From Halorubrum sodomense (GTDB lineage: Archaea; Halobacteriota; Halobacteria; Halobacteriales; Haloferacaceae), in assembly GCF_900111935.1 (NCBI RefSeq), contig NZ_FOYN01000003.1:553800-617799 (forward strand): DNA of 64,000 nucleotides. The letters run 5' to 3'. Shown piece after piece: positions 33,286-40,719 of this stretch. A program made the translations under genes and the position numbers. How positions within the stretch are numbered: the first letter of the stretch is position 1; the number at the start of each line of letters is the position of its first letter. A model generated the notes under the pieces. That model saw nothing but the letters and a program-made list of their open reading frames with translations, was not told the origin of the DNA and searched no databases.

Positions 33286-36200
33286 TCAGTCGTCCTCCTC
33301 GGGTTCGACGGCGTCGAACCCCCAGTCGTCGATGTCGTCGCTCGATTTGTCGTCGAAACCGCCGTCGCTCGCGCCCGTGTCCCCGTCGTCGGTCTCCGTG
33401 TCTCCATCTCCGTCAGCGCCCGCGTCGTCGACGCGGTCTCTCTCCCCGTCGTCGATGGCGCTCGACTCGTCGCCGTCGGTTTCGTCGGGCGCGTCGCTCG
33501 CGACGGGGCCGCCGGCGCTGAACCCCTCGCTCACGTCCGGCGTCGCGCTCCGATCGGGCGGTCCCGCGGGCGACGAGAGGACGTCGACCCCCTCGTCGAA
33601 CGATTCGTCGAAGTCGATGCCCTCGCCGGAGCCGTCGCCCGCCGGGACCGCCTCGGAAACCCCCTCGAAATCACCGTGCGCGGGACCGGGCGACGGGGCG
33701 GCCGAAGGGCCGGAGTCGGTCTCACCCGCGTCGATCGCGTCCGCTTCGGCCGCGTCCGACTCGGCGGCGTCCGCGTCGCCCGCGTCCGCGTCGATCGCGT
33801 CCGGCTCGGCGGCGTCCGCCTCCCGCGCCGTCTCGGCGAGGGCCTCGCGGTCGTCCGTCGGACGGGCTTCGACATCGGGGACGCGGTCCATCTCGAGGAG
33901 GGCGTTCGCGACGGAGTCCGGCACTTCGCCGCGGTACGTCTCGAAGAGGTCGTCGGCGGATTCGAGTATCTCCTTCGCCTCTCTTTTGCCCTCCTCGTCC
34001 GGCTTCGGACGGGGGACCAGCGCCTCCTTCTCGCGGTCGACGTTGATCAGCACCGACTCCATCTCGCGGAGGTCCTCAAGCGACCGCTCCAGTTCGTCGT
34101 TGGCCATCAGCGCCAGCACCGTCTCCGGGTCGTTGATGAACGCCTGGAACGTCGCCGCCACCTGCGCGTAGCTGTTGAACCCGCGGTCGATGAGGTACGC
34201 CAACACCACCCGACGCTTGCGGAGCTCCTCGTCGAGGATGGCCCGACTCCAGCCGCGGTCGAACATGATGTCCTCGAGGGTGTTCGAGTCGCCCATCTGG
34301 AGGAACTCGTCCGTCTCCGCCTGCCACTGGAACACGTCTTGAACGTTGATCTCGTCGTTCTCGGCGTCGTAGTGGTTGATCTCGGTGATCGACTTGTTCC
34401 GGCGCACCTTCTTCCCCTGAACGCGGGTCGACGTCTGGATGGAGACTAAATCGAGCGCCGTGAACATCGTCTTCGAGACGTTGATCGGGTCGGTGGTGAA
34501 CCGCTTGAGCACCTCGCCGACCGAGTCGGCGTGGAACGTCGTGTAGGTGGTGTGGCCCGTCGACATCACCTGGAAGGCGGTCCGCCCTTCCTCGCCGCGG
34601 ATCTCGCCCATCACGATGTAGTCGGGACGCTGGCGGAGCGCGGCCTCAAGCAGGTCGAACTCGTCGATGTCGCCCTTGTCGTCGTCGGAGAACGAGGGGC
34701 GCGTGACGGAGGCGATCCAGTTGCGCTGCGGGAGCTCCACCTCGCGGGTGTCCTCGATGGAAACGATCTTCGCGTTCGAGGGGATAAACAGGGAGACGGC
34801 GTTCAGGCTCGTCGTCTTCCCGGAGGCGGTGCCCCCCGCGAAGATCAGGCTCTTGTGGTTCTCGATCGAGAGCCACAGGAAGGCCATCTCGTCGAGCGAG
34901 AACGTCTTCCAGTTGATCAGGTCGATGGGGGTGAACGGGACGTCGTTGAACTGCCGGATCGTGTAGTTGGTCCCGTGGTCGGACACCTCGCGGCCGAGCG
35001 TGAGCTGGGCGCGCGAGCCGTCCGGGAGCGTGGCGTCCACCTGCGGTCTGCGCTTCGAGATCCCCTTCCCGGAGCGCTGGGCGAGCTTCACGACGAAGTC
35101 GTCGAGCTCGTCGGTGCCGTGGTGGATGTTCGTGATGATCTGCTCGTACTCCGAGTGGTAGACGAAGACGGGGGAGTTGTACCCGTCACAAGAGATGTCC
35201 TCGACGTTGATGTCGTACTTGATCGGGTCGATCCGCTCGTAGCCGATGAAGTCGCGCTTGAGGTAGTACAGCAGCTTCTCGACCTGGTGTGCGGAGAGCG
35301 TCCGGGCGTCCTCCGCGAGGACGGCCGGCTCCGGGCGGGCGCTGATCGACGGCGGGTCGGACGGCGACTCGATCGGTGGTTCGTACCCCAGCGACTCCGC
35401 GATCCGTCCCGCGATGCCCTCCGTCGGGTCGATGCCGAACCGGTCGACCAGCGTGTCCGCGAGCCCGCGATCGTCGCCGTCGTCCTCGTAGAGCCCGTAG
35501 CGGTCGAGCAGCGAGCGCGTCTCCTCGACGATCACCTCCTCGCGGAACGCCTCGTCGCCGCCCGCGATCGACTCGTCGGCGTACTTGATCGACGTGCGGA
35601 GCTTCCCGGTGAGGAACTCCGTCAGGTCCGTTTCGATCTCCGTGCGGTACGGCTGGACGGCGTAGTACTTCGCCTCGTTCTCCTTCGTCGACCGGAAGAC
35701 GATGACGAACGCGTACGGCTTGTTCACCCAGTAGCGCTCCTCCTCGCGGAAGTGCGTCTTCTTCGGCATCGGCACCGCCTTCTCGAGGTCGTACCGGTTC
35801 GTCAGGGTGGTCCGACCCTCCCCGGTCGAGAAGAACGCGTCCTCGTCGACCTCGGGATTGACGTTCACGGTTCGCTCCTCGACGAGGTCGGCGAGGTCGG
35901 CCGCGGCGCCCCCGCCCGCCCCGAGCAGCTCCTCGGTCCGGTCCGGATCGAATCCGAGCGCCTCCGTCTTGTCCTCGTGGGTGAACTCGAGCGGCACCGC
36001 CTCTCCCTCCTCGTTCTCCTCGGTCGGCGGATTCCCGTCCTCGTCGAGGAAGAACTCCTCGCGGTAGTCGTCCCACGTGTAGTACCCCTTCAACACCGGG
36101 ACCGAGTAGGGGTCGTACCGGGCCGCGCACCGGTCCCAGAGGACGCCGCCGACCGCGGCGGCGGCGCGGAACCGGTAGCCGATCTCGTCCGGGTCGAACC

Positions 36201-37245
36201 CGAGGAGTGCCGCCGGATCGAAGTCGACTCGGTCCCACTCCTCCGGGGTCGGCGCGCGCGACGGCACCGACTCGACGCCGTCCCCGAGAGCGACGACGAC
36301 CCCGGAGACGCCGCCGCGACCGACCGGACCGGTGAAAACGGTGTCCGGACGGAGATCCGCGGCGTCGGCGGAATCCACGCTGTCGGCGGAATCGCCGGAA
36401 TCGGCGGAATCGGCGGAATCGCCGGCGTCTCTCGGCCCGTCGTCATCGTCGGGGGCCGCCCCTGCCTCGTCGGGTTCTGCCGCCGAGGAGTCGCCCTCGA
36501 CGTCGGCGCCCGCTCCGTCGTCGACTTCACTGCCGTCGGCGTCTCCGGCGGCGACGGGTGCCGGCGGCGACGCCCGTCGCTCGCCGGTCGGCACGACGGC
36601 GGCGCCGTCGAGAACGACGGCGTCGGGACCGACGACGAGCGTGCCCCGATCGGGAGTGCCGTGACCGGGAACGGCGGTCTCCCCGTCGGCCTCGAAGGGT
36701 TCGTCGACGCCGGCGGCCCGGACCACCTCGTCGACGCCGTTCGGGAGGTGGCGGGCGACCGCGTCGGCCGGAACCACCGGCACGTCCGGTACGTCGGCGT
36801 ACACGCGCTCCGCGGCGTCCGCTCGGCCGTACTCCGCGAGCAGCGACCGCCAACTGTATCTGTCGGTGACGACCGGTCCGCCCTCGGTCGGTCCGTCTCT
36901 CGCGCCGAACTCCGAGGGTTCGAACGTCGGCTCGTCCGAATCGCCGGACCCCGTCTGATCTACCGGTTCCGCCTCCGCATCCGCCTCCGTCGTCACCGGG
37001 GTCTCTTCGTCCGTCGCGTCCGCTTCCTCCCTCCGCGTCTCGCCTGGTATCCCCTCTCCGTCCTCCGCCTCTGTCTCGCCTTCTGCCTCTGTCTCGCCTT
37101 CCGCCTCTGTCCCGTCTTCCGCTTCTGTCCCGCCTTCCGCTCCGTCGGAGTCCGCCGCCCTCTCCTCGGCGGACGCATCGGACGGCGAGCGCTCCCCCGC
37201 GGGTTCGGATCGGGGGGCGGAACGCTCGGCGTCCTCGTCGGTCAT
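33286..37245 (-). CDS. pilB3: Type II/IV secretion system ATPase with long acidic extensions (PilB3-like)
   Basis: The 1319-residue protein is much longer than a typical pilus ATPase of ~500-600 residues. Residues ~1-330 are an acidic, repetitive N-terminus (DGTEAEGETEAEG, SADSADSGDSAD). The core (~350-1110) carries Walker A GGTASGKTTSLN (~798), DTREVELPQRNW, Walker B region DYIVMGEIRGEEG (~875) and the His box STGHTTYTTFHAD. The C-terminal ~170 residues are again acidic (DAGDADAAESDAAEAD). It powers pilin polymerisation. It heads the operon with pilC3 and five pseudopilin-like genes. Confidence 0.92.
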   Translation of the reverse strand: MTDEDAERSAPRSEPAGERSPSDASAEERAADSDGAEGGTEAEDGTEAEGETEAEGETEAEDGEGIPGETRREEADATDEETPVTTEADAEAEPVDQTGSGDSDEPTFEPSEFGARDGPTEGGPVVTDRYSWRSLLAEYGRADAAERVYADVPDVPVVPADAVARHLPNGVDEVVRAAGVDEPFEADGETAVPGHGTPDRGTLVVGPDAVVLDGAAVVPTGERRASPPAPVAAGDADGSEVDDGAGADVEGDSSAAEPDEAGAAPDDDDGPRDAGDSADSADSGDSADSVDSADAADLRPDTVFTGPVGRGGVSGVVVALGDGVESVPSRAPTPEEWDRVDFDPAALLGFDPDEIGYRFRAAAAVGGVLWDRCAARYDPYSVPVLKGYYTWDDYREEFFLDEDGNPPTEENEEGEAVPLEFTHEDKTEALGFDPDRTEELLGAGGGAAADLADLVEERTVNVNPEVDEDAFFSTGEGRTTLTNRYDLEKAVPMPKKTHFREEERYWVNKPYAFVIVFRSTKENEAKYYAVQPYRTEIETDLTEFLTGKLRTSIKYADESIAGGDEAFREEVIVEETRSLLDRYGLYEDDGDDRGLADTLVDRFGIDPTEGIAGRIAESLGYEPPIESPSDPPSISARPEPAVLAEDARTLSAHQVEKLLYYLKRDFIGYERIDPIKYDINVEDISCDGYNSPVFVYHSEYEQIITNIHHGTDELDDFVVKLAQRSGKGISKRRPQVDATLPDGSRAQLTLGREVSDHGTNYTIRQFNDVPFTPIDLINWKTFSLDEMAFLWLSIENHKSLIFAGGTASGKTTSLNAVSLFIPSNAKIVSIEDTREVELPQRNWIASVTRPSFSDDDKGDIDEFDLLEAALRQRPDYIVMGEIRGEEGRTAFQVMSTGHTTYTTFHADSVGEVLKRFTTDPINVSKTMFTALDLVSIQTSTRVQGKKVRRNKSITEINHYDAENDEINVQDVFQWQAETDEFLQMGDSNTLEDIMFDRGWSRAILDEELRKRRVVLAYLIDRGFNSYAQVAATFQAFINDPETVLALMANDELERSLEDLREMESVLINVDREKEALVPRPKPDEEGKREAKEILESADDLFETYRGEVPDSVANALLEMDRVPDVEARPTDDREALAETAREADAAEPDAIDADAGDADAAESDAAEADAIDAGETDSGPSAAPSPGPAHGDFEGVSEAVPAGDGSGEGIDFDESFDEGVDVLSSPAGPPDRSATPDVSEGFSAGGPVASDAPDETDGDESSAIDDGERDRVDDAGADGDGDTETDDGDTGASDGGFDDKSSDDIDDWGFDAVEPEEDD
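37067..37139. repeat. Tandem ~18-bp repeats in the 5' part of pilB3
   Basis: About four copies of a unit based on GCCTCTGTCTCGCCTTC encode GTEAE/GETEAE repeats in the acidic N-terminus of the ATPase. A second low-complexity patch of 9-bp repeats (TCGGCGGAA) at ~36360-36430 encodes SADSADSGD. Both keep the frame. Confidence 0.7.
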
Positions 37246-37352
37246 AGTCGTGATGACTCCTCATCCGTTGAAAAAGGTGTCTCGCAAAACACCGCGATTG
37301 ATAATCGACCGGGACAGGCGGATTTTAGGTCCTCGCGCTCCGACCGGCGGCC

Positions 37353-38051
37353 GTGTCACGTTCCGAACGGTTCCGACGAGTTCGGCAGCTCCGACGGCCC
37401 GTAGTCAGGAAGCGGGTCCGGGCGGCGATCGCCGAGGAGCTGCTCGGAACGCCTCGGAGCCTCGCCGCGGTCTGCGGATTCACGGTCTTCATGCTCGCGG
37501 TGGGGGTCGGGTACTACGCGCCGACCGCCGGCGCGGTGCCGCGATTCCTCTGGCCGCTGTACGCGGACTCGGCGGTCGCGGTCGCGCTCGGCGGCGCCGT
37601 CCTCGCGACCCTCGTGGCGACCGTTCGGCGCGGCGGCGACGTCTCCGCGGACGCTCCCGCGTCGCTGGGACTGGCGTACCTCCACACGCTCGCGTTCGTC
37701 TGGCTGATCCAGTTCGGCGTCTGGCCGTTGGTCTCGCTCAACCTCGCGTTCGGCCGGTACGTCGCCGCGCCCGACGCCTGGATCTACTACTGGGGCGTGA
37801 TCGGCACGCACCTGTTGTTCGTCGGGCTCGCGCTGCTGTTCCCCGCGTTCGGCCGCACGACGCGCGGGGCGCTCGCGGCGGCGCTGGCGCTCGGCGTCGT
37901 CAACGTCGTCGTCGACTACGGGTTCGGCTACCACCCGCCGCTGTTGTACGAGCCGGGCGCGCTGCTCGCGGGCGCGACGCTCGCCATCGCGGTCGGCTCC
38001 GTCGCGCTCGCGTCGCGCTCGTTCCGGCGGCTGGGAGAGGACACGGACTGA
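37353..38051 (+). CDS. DUF1405 family membrane protein
   Basis: The 232-residue protein has about six hydrophobic helices and the DUF1405 features GVGYYAPTAGAVPRFLWPLY, YADSAVAVALG, YLHTLAFVWLIQFGVWPL and YYWGVIGTHL. Function is unknown. GTG 37353 is used because a TTTTA box lies ~28 nt upstream and the N-terminus is Arg-rich (RSERFRRVRQLRRP), fitting a cytoplasmic start. It is divergent from pilB3. Confidence 0.85.
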   Translation: MSRSERFRRVRQLRRPVVRKRVRAAIAEELLGTPRSLAAVCGFTVFMLAVGVGYYAPTAGAVPRFLWPLYADSAVAVALGGAVLATLVATVRRGGDVSADAPASLGLAYLHTLAFVWLIQFGVWPLVSLNLAFGRYVAAPDAWIYYWGVIGTHLLFVGLALLFPAFGRTTRGALAAALALGVVNVVVDYGFGYHPPLLYEPGALLAGATLAIAVGSVALASRSFRRLGEDTD

Positions 38052-38101
38052 GAGGTTCGAACGCCCCCTGAAGCCAAATGGGTTGGCGCCGATCGACCGA
38101 C

Positions 38102-38416
38102 ATGGCCGGCGAATACGACAAGCTGGTACGAGACGAGATCCCGGGGATCATCGAGGCGGACGGGGAGCGGCCGCGGACGCACGTCGCCGACGAGGACGAG
38201 TTCGCGGATCGCCTCGCCGAGAAGTTAGCCGAGGAGACGGCGGAGTACCGGGAGAGCCGCGACCCGGAGGAACTGGCCGACGTGTTGGAGGTCGTCCACG
38301 CGCTCCGCGAACTCGACGGGCTCACGGCCGAGCAACTGGAGGAACTCCGGTCCGAGAAGGCCGAGCGACGCGGACGATTCGACGACCGGATCGTTCTCGA
38401 ACGGGTTACGGAGTAA
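38102..38416 (+). CDS. MazG-like / phosphoribosyl-ATP pyrophosphohydrolase-like protein
   Basis: The 104-residue all-helical protein has the pattern YDKLVRDEIPGII then KLAEETAEYRESRDPEELADVLE, which is the E-x2-E...E-x2-D metal-binding layout of the MazG/PRA-PH superfamily. It probably hydrolyses non-canonical nucleoside triphosphates. ATG 38102 starts MAGEYDKLV, right where the family begins; an ATG at 38078 would add eight residues. Confidence 0.85.
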   Translation: MAGEYDKLVRDEIPGIIEADGERPRTHVADEDEFADRLAEKLAEETAEYRESRDPEELADVLEVVHALRELDGLTAEQLEELRSEKAERRGRFDDRIVLERVTE

Positions 38417-38443
38417 CCTCCCCGAACTGGTTTCGCCGCCGAC

Positions 38444-38640
38444 GGGCGCGACTGGCTTCGAACCTCAGTCACTCCGCTCGCAGATAGCGGGCGCGGCGGG
38501 ATCCACGTGAGCGAGCGAAGCGAGCGTGGAGCCAGTCGCGCCCGTTCCCTCACTACGTTCGGTCACGGGCGCGACGGGATTCGAACCCGGTGGCGAGACT
38601 CACTTTGTTCGTCTCGCGTGGTTCGAATCCTCGGCCCGCT
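38444..38640. repeat. Degenerate copies of the tRNA-Arg 3' end
   Basis: The segment 38474-38502 matches 38651-38679 (tRNA-flank and 3' acceptor) with about four mismatches in 29. The segment 38567-38589 matches 38666-38688 (acceptor and T-arm) with two mismatches in 23. A further T-arm-like GGCTTCGAACC lies at 38454-38464. An exact 14-bp inverted repeat joins 38444-38457 and 38530-38543, and CCACG/CGTGG arms sit at 38503 and 38525. These look like remnants of repeated integration at the tRNA gene's 3' end. Confidence 0.65.
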
Positions 38641-38664
38641 ACTGCTCACTTCGTTCGCAGGTAG

Positions 38665-38737
38665 CGGGCACGGCGGGATTCGAACCCGCGATCGAGAGGT
38701 TAGGAACCTCTCGCCCTGTCCGCTAGGCCACGCGCCC
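38665..38737 (-). tRNA. trnR-CCT: tRNA-Arg (anticodon CCT)
   Basis: 73 nt. The acceptor stem GGGCGCG pairs with CGTGCCC (one G-U) and the discriminator is G. The D-arm region TGGCCTAGCGGACAGGGC is followed by the anticodon stem-loop AGAGG-TTCCTAA-CCTCT with anticodon CCT, then a T-arm with GGTTCGAATCC. CCA is not encoded. It reads the AGG codon. A T-rich stretch (TTTTCTT at ~38750) lies just upstream on the same strand, after tatA. Confidence 0.93.
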
Positions 38738-38788
38738 AGAAGGGGTGAAGAAAACGGGACGGCGGAGATCGGTCGGCGGCGGGGCGGC

Positions 38789-39064
38789 TTACGCGCTGGT
38801 TTCCTTGTCGGTCTCGGTCTCGAGGTCGTCGAGGTCGTCGTCCTCGTCGTCGAGCGTCGAGTCCGCCGTCTCGCTCTCCTGCATGTCTTTCAGTTCCTCT
38901 TCGACCTGTTCGCGGCCCTTCTTGAACTCTCCCATCGCCTGGCCGGTCGACCGAGCGAGCTTCGGAATCTTGTTCGCCCCGAACAGCAGGACCAACACGA
39001 GCAGGATGATGAGGAGCTCCGGCCCCGCCGGAATGCCGCCGATCAGTGGTGTCGCAGTTACCAT
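38789..39064 (-). CDS. tatA: Sec-independent protein translocase TatA
   Basis: The 91-residue protein has an N-terminal membrane helix (ELLIILLVLVLLFGANKIP), an amphipathic helix (KLARSTGQAMGEFKKG), and a strongly acidic tail (DDEDDDLDDLETE). The FGANKIPKLARS hinge is diagnostic for TatA/E. Haloarchaea export most secreted proteins through Tat, and several such substrates lie in this window. A TATA box ~30 nt upstream supports ATG 39064. Confidence 0.94.
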   Translation of the reverse strand: MVTATPLIGGIPAGPELLIILLVLVLLFGANKIPKLARSTGQAMGEFKKGREQVEEELKDMQESETADSTLDDEDDDLDDLETETDKETSA

Positions 39065-39089
39065 GTCTGTCTCGCAGTAACCCTGTGGC

Positions 39090-39099
39090 GATTATAGTC
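39090..39099 (-). promoter_or_regulatory. TATA box of tatA
   Basis: The minus strand reads GACTATAATC 26-35 nt before the tatA ATG, a good archaeal TATA box. Confidence 0.55.
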
Positions 39100-39145
39100 T
39101 TTTTGCCTCGCCGGATCGCCGCGGTCGGCGCGCGAGCCGACCGAG

Positions 39146-40063
39146 TCAGTCCGGTCGATCGAGGTGTGCGAAGTACCACTCACCGTCGTAGCGGACGAGC
39201 GGGGCGACGCCCTCGTCCGTCGAGAGCGCGTCGATGACGGCCGCGAACGCGTCCGAGTGCGGCGCGACCTCCGCGTACTCCGACTCGATCGTCGCGTCGA
39301 GGATCGCACGCTGGTCCGGGGTCAGGCCCTCGACGGATCGGCCGCGCGCCTCCCCGACTGCGCGGCGGAAGCCCCCCTGCGACGAGGCGACGCGGTCGGC
39401 GCGAACGGCGACGGTCGGGATCTCGGCCGACCGCTCTCCGTCGAACGCGAACCGGAGCAGTTCGCCGTCCCACTCGACCCGCTGCCCGTCGTTCCCCGGG
39501 ACGAACCGCGAGCGCTCCCGTCGCTCGGCGGACGCGTACGCGAAGGTGACCTCGAACGGCGGATAATGCGGTGCGTGGACGAGCGACGCGTTCCCGATCG
39601 CGTCGCGGACGGCGTCGCGGTCGTGCTCCGGGAGGTCCGCGAAGGGGACGCTCGACGGCGGACCGAGGAGGAAGGAGTCGACGGAGTCGACGGCGACCGT
39701 GTACGCGTAGCCCGTCGCCGGGACGGAGTGGACCGTCTCGGTCCGGACGCGGTAGTACTCGGCGTCGTCGGTGACGACGTACGGCGCCGAGACGCCCGGC
39801 GCGTAGTAGCCGCTGACGGTCGCCTCACCGCCGTCGACCGCGGTCCGGACGGCCGCCCGTCCGGCGTGGTCGACGGCGTCGACAGGGGTGCTGAACTCGT
39901 TCGAGACGCCCACGGGCGACGCCTCGTCGAGCCGAAGCGCCGTCTCCTGGCGGGCGCCGTCTCCGGAGTCGTCCGCGAGACACCCGGACAGCGCCGTCAG
40001 CGAGGCGGTCGCCGCGAACAGTGCCATCCGTCGGCGGGTCGGGCGGCGTGGAGGGCCTGACAT
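39146..40063 (-). CDS. Haloarchaeal lipoprotein of unknown function
   Basis: The 305-residue protein begins with an Arg-rich segment (PPRRPTRRRMALF), a short hydrophobic stretch and the lipobox LTALSGC (Cys ~26), so it should be a lipidated, probably Tat-exported protein. The mature part contains DDAEYYRVRTETVHS, LPEHDRDAVRDAIGNAS and a C-terminal RYDGEWYFAHLD, all common in an uncharacterised haloarchaeal family. No catalytic motif was recognised. Confidence 0.75.
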   Translation of the reverse strand: MSGPPRRPTRRRMALFAATASLTALSGCLADDSGDGARQETALRLDEASPVGVSNEFSTPVDAVDHAGRAAVRTAVDGGEATVSGYYAPGVSAPYVVTDDAEYYRVRTETVHSVPATGYAYTVAVDSVDSFLLGPPSSVPFADLPEHDRDAVRDAIGNASLVHAPHYPPFEVTFAYASAERRERSRFVPGNDGQRVEWDGELLRFAFDGERSAEIPTVAVRADRVASSQGGFRRAVGEARGRSVEGLTPDQRAILDATIESEYAEVAPHSDAFAAVIDALSTDEGVAPLVRYDGEWYFAHLDRPD

Positions 40064-40210
40064 GCGCGAGCGTTCGTCGGCGGCGCACTTGATTCCCCCC
40101 AACGCCGACCGCGCCGCCGTCCGTCGTTCGGTGACGCGGTTCGGAGGATCGGGGTTCCGGCCGGGCTCCGCCGCCGAAACGGTGATACGCTCGGCCGACG
40201 ACGATCCGAT

Positions 40211-40681
40211 ATGCCAGACATCGGCGACGACGCGCCCGGCTTCACCGGATCGCTCGTGGACGGCGACATCGCGCCGTTCGACCTCTCCGACCGCCTCGGC
40301 GACGAGCCGGTCGTGCTCGCCTTCTTCCCCGCCGCCTTCTCGAACACCTGTACCGACGAGATGGAGGCGCTGCGCGACGAGTTCGACCGCGACGACTGTA
40401 CCCTGTTCGGCGTGAGCACCGATCTGCCACACGCGCTCGGGGCGTACCGCGCGCAGTACGACCTCCCGTTCGCCTTGGTCGGCGACCCCGACCACCGCGC
40501 GATCGAGGCGTACGACGTGATCGAGGAGTTCGAACACTACGGCGTGGAGACGGTCGCGCAGCGCGCCGTCTTCGTGATCGACGCCGACGGCGTCGTGACC
40601 TACCGCTGGCTCGCGGACGACGCCGGGCAGGAGCCGGACTACGACGCGGTCGAGGAGGCGGTCGCGGACGCGACCGCCTGA
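40211..40681 (+). CDS. Peroxiredoxin (AhpC/Bcp type)
   Basis: The 156-residue thioredoxin-fold protein has the peroxidatic Cys in FFPAAFSNTCTDEME (~48), and a second Cys at DDCTLFGVSTD that might act as the resolving residue. VSTDLPHALGAYRAQ and DLPFALVGDPDHRAIEAY complete the family pattern. It reduces hydrogen peroxide or organic hydroperoxides. Single gene, divergent from the lipoprotein gene. Confidence 0.92.
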   Translation: MPDIGDDAPGFTGSLVDGDIAPFDLSDRLGDEPVVLAFFPAAFSNTCTDEMEALRDEFDRDDCTLFGVSTDLPHALGAYRAQYDLPFALVGDPDHRAIEAYDVIEEFEHYGVETVAQRAVFVIDADGVVTYRWLADDAGQEPDYDAVEEAVADATA

Positions 40682-40719
40682 GGCGCTCGCCGGACGGATC
40701 GCCGTGGGACCGGTCGCGC

